Made by a program: the position numbers and the translations under genes. The notes beneath the pieces were generated by a model, which was not told the DNA's origin, did not search any database, and worked only from the letters and a program-made list of their open reading frames with translations. Positions 12,385 to 24,663 of a DNA stretch of 64,000 nucleotides are shown here, one piece after another; positions within the stretch are counted from its first letter, which is position 1, and each line of letters begins with the position of its first letter. The stretch is from the NCBI RefSeq assembly GCF_008831285.2, contig NC_045147.1, forward strand, positions 5,000,334 through 5,064,333. Reading direction: 5' to 3'. This DNA is from Nymphaea colorata (taxonomy: Eukaryota; Streptophyta; Magnoliopsida; Nymphaeales; Nymphaeaceae).

Positions 12385-13800
12385 TCAAGCGTCGTCTTCG
12401 ACGCTAGCAGCTTCATGGTAGACCCTGACTTCTTCTGGATGACTTCGCATTAAACGGAAGGCATAATCCCATATTGGCTGGTCTTCGTCTACCCACCTGA
12501 CCAAGTATCGCTTCGGTTCACCAAAGTAGTTAACTTTGTGTCGAAGGATATGGTTTAACTGTCAGACGGTGGCCCTCCGGGTCGAAGGAGCTTGTTGCAA
12601 GATTGGTTTTTGTCGCGGCTGGCTTCTCTCCGGCTCTTCAGCATCGGCATAAAAGGCTTGAGGTTGCAGACGTTAAACACTCAATGCACCTTGAAGTCTG
12701 GCGACAGATCTAACTTATATGGTAGCTTCCCAATCCTCTTGACCACAGTAAATGGCCCTTTATACTTTTGGATCAGTGCTCGGTGTCGTCCTCGGAAGAT
12801 ACCCGAGTGGTCTGGATAAAGCTTGACAAGAACTTGGTCTCCCACTTGAAATTCGGCAGGTCTCCGATTTTTGTCAGCCCATTTTTTCATCTACTTGGCG
12901 GCCTTGTGCAAGAACGCCTTAGCTATCTCCGTTTGTTCCTGCTAGTCTCTGACGAACTGATAGGCGAAGCTGGGTCTTCCCTTCTCTTGGGCAGCAAAAG
13001 TGTGAGGCATCAACGGTTGCTGTCCTGTGGCTACTTCAAAGGGGTTGTGGCCTGAAGACTCGCTCTTCTGCAGGTTGTAACAGAATTGGGCCACATCGAG
13101 CAGCTTTACTCAGTTTTTCTCGTTGGCGCTGACAAAATAATGCAAGTACTGTTCCAACAAGGCATTGATGCGTTCGGTCTGGGCATCAGTCTGCGGGTGG
13201 AAGCTTGTGGAAACAACGAGTCTGAGCCAAGCAACTGAAACACTTCATGCCAAAACTTGCCCGTGAAGCGAGCATCGCGATCACTCACAATACTCTTCGG
13301 CACGCCCCAGTACTTCACAATGTTCTTCACAAACATCTCCGTTGTTTTCTACGCTGGGCTCTCTTTCGTAGTTGGGATGAACGTGACATACTTAAAAAAC
13401 ATGTCCACAACAACAAAGATAGAGCTGTAGCCATCAACTCTGGGTAGACTTACAATAAAGTCCATAAAAATGCACTCCCACGGTCGCTCTAGAATAAGAA
13501 GAGGCTAAAGCAGGTCGGCAGGCTTCTGATTAGACCCCTGGCAGATGAGGCAAGTCTTTACATACGCCTCCACATCATCGCGCTTCTGTGGCCAATAGTA
13601 TCCTCGTTCGAGAAGGGCTAGAGTTCGCTCCTGGCCTTGATGGCCAGCCCAAAGTGTATTATGGCACTTCATTGTTAGCTCCCGCCAGAGATTGCCTCAC
13701 TTCGGCACGAAAACACGTCCACCCTTGGTAATGGGCAACCCATCTCGTAGCCAGAATCTTCGAGTCTTCCCCGCTTCAACCAAGGAAACTAAGTGTTGGG
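12385..13800 (-). pseudogene. Chromovirus integrase with C-terminal chromodomain, broken
   Basis: Reading down from about 13700, an HHCC zinc-binding region (H..H..CLIC, about 13690-13540) is followed by a core segment with SDRDARFTGKFW (about 13270), then a basic region including FQVGDQVLVKLYPD (about 12850-12810). The C-terminus (about 12540-12388) reads RYLVRWVDEDQPIWDYA, a chromodomain, and stops with TGA at 12385-12387. Chromodomains direct integration to marked chromatin in this group. In-frame stops and frameshifts (for example near 13110, 13380 and 12890) separate the parts. Confidence 0.85.
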
Positions 13801-14083
13801 CCGCTGAGTCCTGCCGCATCCCCTTATGAACCTGCTCGAGGAGTGCACCCTTCAATTGGGCTTCGGTGGTCTCCGCTCGAGAGCTGCAAGTTCTGCCTTC
13901 CGACTCAATGCATCTGCTACCATGTTGGTCTTACCAACCTTGTACTCCAAAGCGAAATCGAACTCCGCCAAGAATTCCTGCCAACGAGCCTGTTTCAGAG
14001 TTAACTTCTTCTAGGTCTTGAAGTAACTGGTGGCGACATTATCTGTCTTGACAACAAACTCTGCCCCCCAGTAGATAGTGTCT

Positions 14084-15475
14084 CTATATGCGCAAGCAAT
14101 GCACAATGGCGGTCATCTCCCGTTCATGCACTGTGTACCGCTTCTCAGGGTCCTTCAACTTCCGGCTCTCATAGCTAATCGGATGACCGTCTTGCATTTG
14201 CACCCCACCAATGGCAAAATCTGAGATGTTCGTGTGTACTTCGAAGGGCTTTGAATGATCTGACAATCTGAGAACGAGCTCTTGTACAAGGGCACGCTTC
14301 AGGCCTTCAAAGGCATCTTGGGCAGACTGAGTCCAAATCCATAATATGTTCTTTTTGAGCAAGTCAGTGAGGGGCGCCACAATCAAGGAATACTCCATGA
14401 TGAACTGCCGATAATAATTAGCCAACCCAAAAAAGGACCGCAATTCAGGCACATTTGATGGCGACTTCCAATCTTAAACAACTTTCACTTTCTCCGGATC
14501 CATTTGCAACTGGCCATCCTCTACAATATGGTCGAGGAAACTGATCTCTTGTTGGCCAAAGTGACACTTCTCTTTCTTCACATAGAAATCATTTTCTTTA
14601 AGTATCTGGAACACCGTCCTCAAGTGACTGACGTGCTCCTCTAAGTCACTGCTAAAGACCATAATGTCATCAAGGTAGACTACCACAAACTTGTCAAGGT
14701 AGGGGTAAAATATATTGTTCATGACAGTCCAGAAAGTCACAGGGGCATTCGTCAACCCGAATGACATGACTAAGAACTCTTACGCTCCATAGCGGGTGAC
14801 GTAAGTGGTCTTTGGTTCATCACCTTCTATGATCCTGACTTGCCAGTAGCCGGAACGAAGGTCCAACTTCGAAAAGTTCATCGCCTTGCCCAACTGATCG
14901 AACAAGTCCGCAATCAAAGGCAGTGGATATTTGTTCTTCACCGTCACCTTGTTCAAAGCGCAGTAATCCACACGGAGTCTCTTGGAGCCATAATGTTTCG
15001 TCTGGAACAATACATGGGCTCTGAATGGTGCCCTGGAGGGACGGATGATCCCTGACTCAAGCATGTCGTCAAGTTTCTTCCGCAGCTCCTTCAGTTCGAT
15101 CGGTCCCACTCTGTATGGGACCATTGCTGGTGGCTTGGCTCCGGGAACCAAGTCAATTTCATGATCAACTTCACCCCTGGGAGGTAGGCGCTTGGGCAGC
15201 TCGGGGGGGATGACTCCCTCAAACTGCTTCAAGACTGGGGCTAGCCCTGGGGGAATGACTCTCGACTGAGGGTCATCTTCTTGTAGACGTACAACCACGA
15301 TGAATGTTTGTTCCCCATGACGCATGCCCTTCTTCAGTTGCATCGCCGACAAAGTCGGCTGAGACTTGTTTTTGGCGGAGTGGCAGTGCACTGTATGGGA
15401 CTGGTCCGCACCCATCAACGTCAATGTGTTGAACTTCAGCAACATCATTGCATTCTGGCCTCTAAGGAACTCCAT
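14084..15475 (-). pseudogene. Chromovirus reverse transcriptase and RNase H, broken by nonsense changes
   Basis: The RT fingers and palm run from 15475 ([13 protein letters not shown] near 14850) to the YLDD catalytic motif near 14680. RNase H follows (FFGLANYYRQFI near 14420 to EREMTAIVHC near 14100). An in-frame TAA at about 14777 sits where related proteins have Tyr before EFLVMSFGLTNAP, and a second TAA lies at about 14474. Both look like single-base losses of function rather than rearrangements. Confidence 0.9.
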
Positions 15476-15571
15476 CCCAATAATCGCCTTGAAATCGTCT
15501 AGGGGTATTAGGGAGAAGTTGGTGACTCCTGTCCAGCCTTCAATCTGAACTGTTACACCCTTTGCTTCTCC

Positions 15572-16105
15572 TTAGATGGGTCTAGCTTCAGAGTACACCG
15601 TTTTGAGCATCCTCTGCTGCGACACAGGCTTCAATTCCACTCGCTCTGCCTTTTCTCTTGGGACGAAGTTATGCGTTGTCCTGCAGTCTACAATTGCAAC
15701 AGTAGACATTCCATTCAGAGTGATGTCTAGGTACATCGGTTCCTTATTCACCATACTACTAGACGCTGCACCCATCTGTGTCTGTCATTCTTCGGTCTCG
15801 CCTTTGGTGGCCCTCGCGGCATTGGCCTGCCCGGTTGGTCTCACACGTTTCGAGCAGACACGTGCCTCATGCTTTCCTCTGCAGACCCAACAACTCACTT
15901 CTCTTGGTGGCCCAGTATAGTCCTTACAAAAGAAGGGTTTTCTCTCGACTGGCTTCTGAGACGACGATTCATTTTTAGTGTCTCGCTGTTCCTCCCTCTT
16001 ACCACCGTGGTTGCACTTCTTCGTAGACTTGAAGGTATTAGTGTAGTTTTTGCGTTGGGTATTGACCAAGTGCTCAGTTACCACATATGTCTGCTCCAAA
16101 GTCAT
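15572..16105 (-). pseudogene. Chromovirus zinc knuckle and protease region
   Basis: A knuckle CWVCRGKHEARVC (about 15900) fits the CX2CX3HX4C form usual in this group. The protease segment (15775-15572) reads IVDCRTTHNFV where related enzymes have D-[ST]-G-A at the active site; here the Gly is replaced and the motif reads DCRT, so catalysis is probably lost. A stop after ATKGETEE (about 15785) separates the two. Confidence 0.8.
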
Positions 16106-16159
16106 TGGATTCGATCTCTCTATGTCTGCTTGGGCCCAAGATTGGAGCCCTATAATGAA

Positions 16160-16897
16160 CTAGTGAAGTTTGTTTTTTTCTGACATTATAGGTACGTCTA
16201 GCATGACCTTTTGGTATGCCCTGATATAATCTCTCAAGGCACATGTCTGCTTCAGATTCACAACCAACCGATAGGCATGCCTTTCAACGTCCACGGGCAA
16301 GAAGTATCCGTTCAACTGCTTACGAAAGTCATCAAAGGTTCTGATTGTGTAGTCCTCATTCTCAATGTCCAACATTTTTCGCATCCACCAAGACACAACA
16401 TCTCCTTCTAACAATACCGCTGCGGTCTTGATCTTCAAGTCCTCTTCTACTACGTTCTGCAAATCTAGGTTGTAGTCAACTTGGAACAGAAAGTTGTTGA
16501 TCGCCCTCGCATCCCGGCTACCACTGTACTTCACCGGACGTTGAACGTCGACCCTACTGGTCCTCACTTGGCTACTATTGACTGAATTAGTACATAGCAG
16601 TCTCTGGTTTGAAGCCCGAAGTCCAGCGACTTCGTCCTGTAGGGTCTTCACCAAGTCATAGAGTGATCGGTTCATGGCCACTGACTTGGCCATCTGTTCC
16701 CACATCAACTTCATCTCCTCCTTGAATCCCTCAAAGGTCTCGACAGGAAAACCGAGGGCTTCCTCATGGGTGGCCACATCTGCGACCAACCAGTTCACTG
16801 TCTTTTCCAGGTCTCCCTGGTCATGGGCCGGGCTTGCCTCCTTCGGGTGGGCCAGCTCCTTGCCTTTGGCACATCGCAGATTGTATTGTGATGCCAT
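16160..16897 (-). pseudogene. Chromovirus gag (capsid) reading frame
   Basis: The 245-residue frame begins MASQYNLRCAKGKELAHP and includes the capsid core (VDVQRPVKYSGSRDARAINNFLFQVD, residues about 117-142, and WWMRKML). It ends early after SEKNKLH; the continuation into the nucleocapsid is in another frame, so a frameshift near 16165 separates them. The ATG lies about 80 bases inside the primer-binding site. Confidence 0.85.
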
Positions 16898-16974
16898 AGC
16901 GTCCTCCTCAACAGCAGCAAGTCGGCGTGACGCTCTACACCGACTCTCTGATCGTTTCCCTAGATTGAGCAGAA

Positions 16975-16990
16975 CTTGACTCTGATACCA
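16975..16990 (-). other. Primer-binding site of the chromovirus element
   Basis: On the minus strand TGGTATCAGAGTCAAG lies two bases inside the 5' LTR. It matches the 3' end complement of initiator-Met tRNA (TGGTATCAGAGC) in its first 11 bases. Confidence 0.9.
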
Positions 16991-16992
16991 GC

Positions 16993-17406
16993 TATCACGG
17001 GCCGACTCCTTCGGACCGTGCGGTGCGGCAAACTCTTGCCAGTAAGCCGCAAGCCTTCGCCTCGTTCAAGTGGGTGCAGATCACTTGAACGTTTTTAGAA
17101 AATAGAAGATACAAAATACACAAAGAGTGTGGAAAGAAAAATCGCAATATATTCACTTAAATAGTTGAGTACATTACGAGGGTAAGCAAGTAAGCTTTTA
17201 CACTTTACTTACAAATGATGGTCGAAGCCGCTTACAGAATTCCCATGCCGACCATCCAAAACAAGGAATCCTAATCTTACACTTGGGCTGTTTTGGGAGG
17301 GTACTCCGACACAGGTGATCATTCGAGCTTACACCAAGACTCAACATAAACAAAACAAATACAGTAAAAGCAAATGACGACTATAGAGACACGACACATG
17401 AGAACA
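16993..17406 (-). repeat. 5' LTR of the chromovirus element
   Basis: On the minus strand it begins TGTTCTCATGTG and ends CCGTGATA. It is the partner of 11953-12368 and is followed by the CCTAC duplication at 17407-17411. Confidence 0.95.
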
Positions 17407-17411
17407 CCTAC

Positions 17412-19120
17412 CGTTGTTATTATTATTTTTTTGCCTTGAAATTGGATGTTGAAGTCGAGTATTGAGCATGTGATGTTCAACTTACAACTCCTGATTTCCC
17501 CTTCTTCTCAAATTGTTTGGCAACATGAGCCTTTTATTTTGATTGTCAACATTAATCTCATTAATAATATGATCAGAATTTGAGAATAATTCCAATATGT
17601 TAAAAAAAAATAGATATGCAGAATTCAACGCCCATGAGTCATCCTTAGCGGGTAACGTTTTGGGTGGTAAAGGAAAATAGACAGAATTCAACACTCGTGA
17701 GTTATCTCAGCTAGCCAAACCATATGAATAAGAGTACTACTGCAAATTAAGTTATCAGTCCGTGCCCAGATATGGTTTCCTTACGTTTAAAAAAAATCAA
17801 AGAAAAAACCTCAAACTCTCTAGTAGGTCCACTCCCTCATTTATGTTAGCATTATTAGCTTTAGCAACTCAAATTCAAGGTTATCTTGCTAGGTCTTTTC
17901 TTCCTGTTTTGGTTAATTCTCAATTTTTTTTTTTGGTTACATATTAAACGCACTTGCATTAAAGAGGGCAACCCATAGTAACTATTTGATTCCCATGAGT
18001 ACTATACTTTTGTATCTTATGTGGTGGGATGTGATACCTAAGTTCAAGGTGTATGGCTAACATCATTAACGCTGATGTAGCTCAAGACCTGAAGAAATGG
18101 AGAGTAAAGGGGCCTTCGGGACTCATTTATATAGTATTAACCTCTTGTTCAACCGCAATAATACATTTGACCATGCAGCTAGCAAGCTAATTGCTCACCA
18201 GTAACATTAAGTACAGGAGGAGGGGGGGCTGGCCTTGGCCATGAGCACGAGGGGAGCTGTGGCATATTAATGTTTATGGCACTAAATCAATTGCTTCTCT
18301 GACTGTGACAGCTGATCCAGACCCAGCATTTATCATGGCAGCAAAGAAAGGTGTGCGCCCAATAATTGAGTCGGTCAGATACTTACCGATCGAGCCTGAT
18401 GGCATCTCATGATCCCCACACGACACAGTGCTTCACATTTTAATTTACAGATCGAAGACCGTTGGACCGCAACTTACCCCCTCTTTAATTTGCGCCATTT
18501 ATTGATTCAAACACTCAACGGTTGTTCCGCATCTCTACAACCTTCCACTAAAGAGCATCGACATGCAAGGCCTCTATAAACGAGCCACAAAAAAAAAAAA
18601 AACCAGAGCATGACAAACCGTTCAAAAGACTCATACACCTTATGGTTTATATAATTGAACAACGAGTTCGACTAGTTAAAGTTCGGCTCATCAACGAGTT
18701 CGTCCGATGAGCCAAGGCAAGGTCGAGCTCGAATAACTCGAAGCCAAAGGGCTTGATCGAGTTCAAATTTGGTTAAAATGAGGCAAATAAAGGTATGGAA
18801 CCTGCTCGATCGAAATTGTCTATTAAAGGGCTTAGGTAACTCATGGTCTTTGAACCACATTTGACAAACCCATGACTCAGACTCAAATCAACAAATGACC
18901 GGATCACATGATCAGCGAGTTGACTCATCAACTCGCTGAGTTGATCCATCGTTTTGGTCAAGTTCTAAAATAACCCGAATCAAGTGAATCAAGCCGAGTG
19001 AGGGGCGAGCTGGGCCAGCCTTGACATGTGGCTAGGTTTTCTAGCAATTCCAGCTGACTTGGTTGATTCACAAGCCAACTAAACGGTCAGCGAACTATGT
19101 TTTGAACTGAGAGGGTTTGA
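17412..19120. other. Intergenic, nothing recognised apart from a dispersed repeat
   Basis: There are only short open frames. The stretch at about 18960-19080 resembles 20270-20385 (AATAACC(C/T)GAATC followed by GCCGAG or ACCGAG and GGGCCA(G/A)CCTTGAC), a diverged dispersed repeat of unknown class. Confidence 0.5.
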
Positions 19121-19381
19121 GAGTCCAAAAGGTAGGTTAAGTCTGGGGCACCGGATGAGGCCGCCTCCGTGTACTTGGTACTCTGCCCGATTCGGGCTCG
19201 GGTCAGAGAGTCAAAAAGGTAGGTTAAGACTGGGGCACCGGATGAGGCCGCCTCCGTGTACTTGGTACTCTGCCCGACTCGGGCTCGGGTCAAAGAGTCA
19301 AAAAGGTAGGTTAAGTCTGGGGAACCGGATCAGGCTGCCTCCGTGTACTCGGTACTCTGCCCGACTCGGGCCCGGGTCAGC
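19121..19381. repeat. Three tandem 87-base units covering a MITE end and its target site
   Basis: Units start at 19121, 19208 and 19295 (GAGTC(A/C)AAAAGGTAGGTTAAG). Each holds flanking DNA with GGTAGGTT followed by the GC-rich end of a MITE (GGGGCACCGGAT...). Unit length is a multiple of three, so open frames pass through on both strands, but I regard these as a by-product. Confidence 0.95.
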
Positions 19382-19573
19382 TCGACAACCAGTTTTTAAA
19401 ATTTTTTATTAATTACATATATATTTATAATATTTTTTTGTGATTAATTATATTTATATAATTTTTTATTTAAAAATATATTTTTAAATTTAATTTGGCT
19501 GGGCTGGGGCCTAGGTTCTCGTTGTAGGGCCGGCACGGGCCCGACTCATTATCGGGCCAGGCGGGGTGCTTAG
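19313..19573. mobile_element. hAT-like MITE with GC-rich ends and AT-rich core
   Basis: The third 87-base unit runs into an AT-rich core and a GC-rich right end (GGGCCCGACTCATTATCGGGCC...GTGCTTAG). Left GGTAGGTT (19305-19312) and right GGTAGGTA (19574-19581) form an 8-base target duplication matching at 7 positions. The end sequence and AT core resemble the copy at 43271-43510. An 8-base duplication fits the hAT superfamily. Confidence 0.7.
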
Positions 19574-19581
19574 GGTAGGTA

Positions 19582-22059
19582 GATAAAACTCTCATCGACA
19601 AGGCTTAGGGTAGGTGGATGAAAGCCGTATCGGCAACATGTTCGACGTTAATCCATTACATTTTTCCATCCAATCCCCAAAGTGGTTCCCACAAATGTGA
19701 AGCGTGAAAGAAATAAACAAAAGCAATCCGAAATAGACAAGATTCCAGGTGAGTACCGCTCCTCTATTGAGATCAATGCGAAAGGTCCTTCTCACTCACC
19801 ACCATCACCACTAGCTTGTGAAGTCACAAGCCATGTGAAGACAATAAAATGTTGCTGCTCTAATGTGAAATCTCAGGCTTCCATCGATTCATTTTATCGC
19901 TTTGTAAAACGGTTCACTTTGATGTTGACAAGGTTGATGGTAATCAAACAATGGGATCCAATGGTCTACAAAGAAGTGTAGCAAATGCAGGTTCCCGTCT
20001 GGTGCTGGGAACCATAATAAATTAATTAATGAGATTAAGTAAAACACAAAATGTGACAGATTAGTATTAGTTCATTCATTAATATGTGGGCGGCCATCAA
20101 GCCGTATAAGCCTACAACTAAGTCGTCCTTTTTCCTTTTTACCGTTTTGTTTTTCACGAACCGACGTTAGTGAAAAGGACTTCTTTCCACACGTAAAAGG
20201 GTGCTGGTTTTTTCATTGTCCACAACCTCGTGGGATGACCGGCTCATCAGGTCTCGTTAGCTCGGTTGAGTTTTAAAATAACCTGAATCGGGAGAAATAG
20301 GACCGAGTCAAAAGTGAGCCGGGCCAACCTTGACTCGTGGCCAGAGTTGACTCGGGTGATTCTCGAGTCGAGGCGGCCAACTATGGATTTCCATGCTGGA
20401 GGTGAGGTAGGTGTTTGGTCACCGTTGATTTGTTGTGATTTATTGGAGATTCATAAATTTAAAATAAAACGGCTGTCTCCCCTGTGATTTTAGGTCCGAC
20501 TTTTTAATGCAAAAGAGTAAAATGATGAATCGTGGATCTAATTCGATCTGACTTAGTGATCTTGTTTGATAAATCATAGGTCAGAACAATGAATCTAAAG
20601 TGTGAAGCAATCGAACATCACCTCCTTCAAAGTTGAGACCTAATGTAGAAGATACTCAAAGTTTTGTTTCTTGGCGCATTTCCACCTCCACTATGGTCAT
20701 AGATCCTCCTCCCAAGAGTGCAGTGGATTTGTTTGGATTATTTCATTTTCGTTGAATTACGGCATGGAGGCCCACTCTTTTCTTGACAAATGCTCCCCTC
20801 TCCCTTTCATTTATTTCAATCATCCATCGATCCTTTAACTTCTGGGTAATTAACACTTCCATGCTTATCTTTTTCTTAACTATTTCAAATTGGACCTTAG
20901 GGTTAAATTAAAATTTGGCTGTTGAAAGATTTTTTTTTTTTTTTTTCAATACAAAAGGTTCTAATTAATATAAAAGTTCATTTGGGTCGGCGACAGTAAA
21001 CTCCATCACAATGGTGAGAGACTGAACTCACGATTACGATCCCTCCCTTCAACTTGGAAGGACTATCTGCCATCTTTTGCACATTAGGAAAGTAGTACTC
21101 ACTGCTCTCAACGATCCCATCGTTAGTCTCATATGACCATGATATCTATGTCACTAACATTGGTTAAAATAACTATGGCACCCACTTATTATTTTTGCAA
21201 GTTAGGGTCGAGGTTGTCATCTTTACTGCTTCCTTTTTTTCAAATGTAAGAAAGCAAATAGCTAGATGAGCCTAGCATTAATGGCAAAATTTTCGAGAAT
21301 TTTTTTTTTTTTTTTTTTGCATAGAAAAGTATACCTAACTTTGTGCTTATGTGCAGTTGCTAACTCGCTCAACATTGTGTTCGATCGACATCATTATTTG
21401 AAAATTCTCTGGCTTCCATTAATTTCCATTCCCAAGTTTGATATCTTGGGACTCAATTCTCCCGGTAGCTTTTTATCATCCTTCACCCCACAATGAGCAT
21501 CCCCTGGGAGGTCTTGATAATTGTTCTTAGGTTCACAATAGACAGGACTTCCTATCTACCCTGTCCGTCCTGTTTTGTGATAGTTTTAAGAATAGAACGC
21601 CAGTTCTTTTTGTCCAGTGATTGTTTCTTTTGTCGATTGTGTTATTCATCATGTTCATTCTATTCAACATCTGATTTTTATTCCACTTGTCATTAGTCAG
21701 ACGCGTTTGCCGGCTCGTAACTTCTGGCTGAAAAGCTAATTGGAAAGACAATCAAAAGATCTATCCAACGAGTATAAGAACTCCTGGGTTGGAGCCGGTT
21801 TACTCCTTCAAACTGGGCTGCGAACAGACAACACTACCAGTCCTGACTGTGCAGACCGCTCAAACAGCCAACTTTCGGTGGCAAGTTCCGACTGAAAGGA
21901 GCTTCGATTCCAGCGATCTATAGCTCGTCGAAAAGGAAATGGAACAAGCTTTCCAATGAACTCTAGAGAGCCAAGATCTGAACTCGTTTGGTGGGTGATA
22001 CATAGCTAAGAACAAGGCACCTGAATTAGCTCGATACATCTTTCCTCGAAATAGTAGCA
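19582..22059. other. Intergenic, no gene recognised
   Basis: There are short open frames and poly-T runs (20930-20946, 21300-21318). The diverged repeat at 20270-20385 is noted with 18960-19080. From about 21700 the base composition becomes more GC-rich, continuing to about 23000. Confidence 0.45.
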
Positions 22060-22170
22060 GGGCGTGTCTTGGGATGGCTTTTGGAGATCAATCTGAGTGA
22101 GTTTATAGTCCCCCGGGCGTGTCTTGAGATGGCTTTTGGAGATCAATCTGAGTGAGTTTTATAGTCCCCC
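22060..22170. repeat. Tandem duplication, 55-base unit, two copies
   Basis: GGGCGTGTCTTG(G/A)GATGGC begins copies at 22060 and 22115. Only two or three differences separate them. Confidence 0.92.
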
Positions 22171-23300
22171 GCATGAATGAATTAAAGACCTTGGAAGAGA
22201 GGTCTGAGGTGAGTCGATAGCAGCAATGTGGCGGTGGGAAAGGGGGAAAGTTGGCTAGTGAATCAATGTAACAAATAGTTGGTGAATGTCTCAGATTTGG
22301 ACTCAGAGACTTGGGAGAATCATGATCGGTGTCGGCTACGATACTCAGATAGGTTTGGGTTTTGGAGGGCAGCTATGAGGTGGGATGAAATTAGAAGGAG
22401 TTAGCTGGGATTATCGGAAAACGTTCGGGATCACCGGATTCCAAAAAAAGAGGGAATTCAACAACGATTGGGGAAAATGCCTAAATGGAATGGTTCTTCT
22501 CTAATTGATGTTTTGGATCAGTAGATTAGGGACTGAGAAAACAGATTCTGCAATTGGTTGGGAAATCCAACCGGAATCCAATGGCTTTTGAGCACAAAAT
22601 CAGACGAATCGATGGAAACGAGAAAACAGAGCCTACCCGAAAACTGATACGGGGAATCAGGCAACGTTTCCTTTGGTCGCCGGAAAACGACCCCTGTTCT
22701 ATCAGTTGCCACCGATGTGGTAGCTGCTCGTCTGAATTCTTAGTCGAAAAGTTGAATCATGTGAGTTGTGAAGTGCGAGATGTGTGTGGGAGAGAGAGAG
22801 AGAGAGAGTAGGTGAGCGAGAGGGAGAGTCGCAGGTACGATCGCACGAGAGAGGGGGCCAGCACTTCCGTTCGTTCGGTTTAGCACGGAACAGCGGGGAA
22901 CGGGTTGGGGTTTTGCGTCCACCGTTTGCATTAGCTACGCGAAAAACGAAACATGTTGTGCTGTTCCAGGGTGTTGCAGCGAATTCAAACGACTTCTGAG
23001 TGTGTTGTTTAGTTGACATGTGGACCACATTTACTTTTGGATTTGTTAAAGCACAGTTAAATTTTGGGCCACAAAAAGATTTAAGTTATAGGTAATCAAA
23101 ATAAGGTTAATGATATGTATCAAATGACTAAAATGAACTTAACACAACTAAAATCGACTTCACATAAACTGGTTTCACATATTGATTAAACTTTGTTCCT
23201 CCCAAACTCTCAGATATTATTAATGCATACTTACTATGTTTGAAATCAGTCATTTTATGAATACGAAAATTAGTTGGATGGTTTTTTATTTTTCACTTAA
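22171..23300. other. GC-richer unassigned segment with a (GA)n tract
   Basis: Open frames on both strands at 22518-23028 overlap a GAGAGA run (22790-22810) and have no domain I know. It could be the leader of a decayed element or a lost gene; I cannot decide. Confidence 0.35.
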
Positions 23301-23700
23301 GGGGTGTTTGACCACTTTGAATTTTGATTTTAAAATTAAAATTCTGGACAGAAAATTTCACGTCAAAGTAGAATTAGAATGAAAATTTTAGTTCTAGTTT
23401 CCCTTTGTGTTTGATAGTATGAAGTTTTGATTTTAAAATTGAAAATGATGTGTTTGATAATATAAAATTATGGAATTGATGAATTAAAACCATAATGATA
23501 TGTGCTCTAGAGAGCATAAAAAAATTCTAGAATTTGGAAATAGTAATTCCACTCCTTATGGTTGAACCATAATTCTGGAATTTTGACTCAAGAATGAACT
23601 TATAATTCCAAAATCAAAATTTGTTGTTTGTTAACACAATTCTCAAAAAAATTTAATTCTAGAATTTCCCAATTCTTGCTTCATAAATTAGTTGTGGAAG
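23301..23700. mobile_element. Possible decayed MITE with GGGGTGTTTG end
   Basis: GGGGTGTTTGACCACTTTG at 23301 follows TTAA, and the AT-rich interior (TTCTAGAATTTGGAAATAGTAATTCCACTCC) recalls the 4.4-kb candidate. No matching right end was found. Confidence 0.3.
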
Positions 23701-24047
23701 AAAAATTTAGATGCAGCTGTGAAATTAGGTATATTTAATTGTCACGTTTTTATTTGGAGAGCAAATCTTCACTAACCTTAGCAACATAGAAAAAAAAAAA
23801 AAAAAGCAAGGTGTCCTTATATATCAGTTAACTTTTGAAAAGCTTAATTGGGCGGACTTCGACCTGAAGAAAACGATTAATGGTAAGAAAATGTGTCAGC
23901 CAATAGTTGTTTTGGTCGTCTTTTTTGGGCAAAGAAGTCATCAACCGGTAGGTATCTATTTGAATATAGGGTTGGCTTGAAACCGACGGAACTCTTGAGA
24001 TCGCCTGATATGTTGTTCTTTGACAATATAAAACACAACTAGAAACG

Positions 24048-24050
<3 letters not shown>

Positions 24051-24081
<31 letters not shown>
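24051..24081. repeat. (TA)n tract at the left border of the 24-kb MITE
   Basis: About 15 TA units, followed directly by AGAAAGTTGGTAAAAACCAAACC, the element end. Confidence 0.95.
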
Positions 24082-24082
<1 letters not shown>

Positions 24083-24663
24083 AAAGTTGGTAAAAACCAA
24101 ACCACTTGAGTAAAGGACAAAAATCAAAGCTATTAAAATTAATTATTAAAGTAGTTGTTTTGCAACCAAACCTTATAGATGTGATCTTAGAAGTGATTTG
24201 ATGATAAGGATATATTAAGTTAGTTGTTTTTTTACTTAAATAATGTTGTTTTAATAGTAAAAAGAATGAAAGGCTCTTGTAACATCAAATTTTTATATCA
24301 TAAAAATCAATAAAAAATGACTTGAACCAAAGTATGATTTGTATTAAATTAGTGTCTATAAACACATTTTGTTTAAAACATTTTTTATCATAATTTAAGA
24401 GGTCTGGTTGTTATTTCTTACTAAAATATAAACATCCTAATAAATTTATAAAACCTATTTTGGTATAAATCATGCTTTGAATTAAGTAATTTTTATGAAA
24501 AATGTTGATTTTTTTATTATCAAAATGTTGATGATACGAGAGCCATTCATTTTTACTTATTATAAAAAACACTATTAAAACCTAAAAATGATCAACTTAA
24601 TATATGTTTTGCATCAACTTATCCTTGAAAACATATTGGTAGGTTAAATTTCAAAATAAAAAC

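Larger units (their letters stand above)
11953..17406 (-). mobile_element. Ty3/gypsy chromovirus LTR retrotransposon, structurally complete, coding region mutated
   Basis: This element of 5454 bases has two LTRs (11953-12368 and 16993-17406), a 5-base target duplication CCTAC (11948-11952 and 17407-17411), a primer-binding site and a polypurine tract. In minus-strand order the coding part runs gag, zinc knuckle, protease, reverse transcriptase, RNase H, integrase and a C-terminal chromodomain; this order and the chromodomain define chromoviruses. Many stops and frameshifts split the reading frame, so it is not autonomous. The LTRs differ at many positions, mostly by C/T transitions, so the insertion is not recent. 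Confidence 0.95.

Noticed and set aside
19087-19412. Open frames through the 87-base repeats on both strands
   Set aside because: The unit is a multiple of three, which keeps frames open by itself; the DNA is a MITE end.
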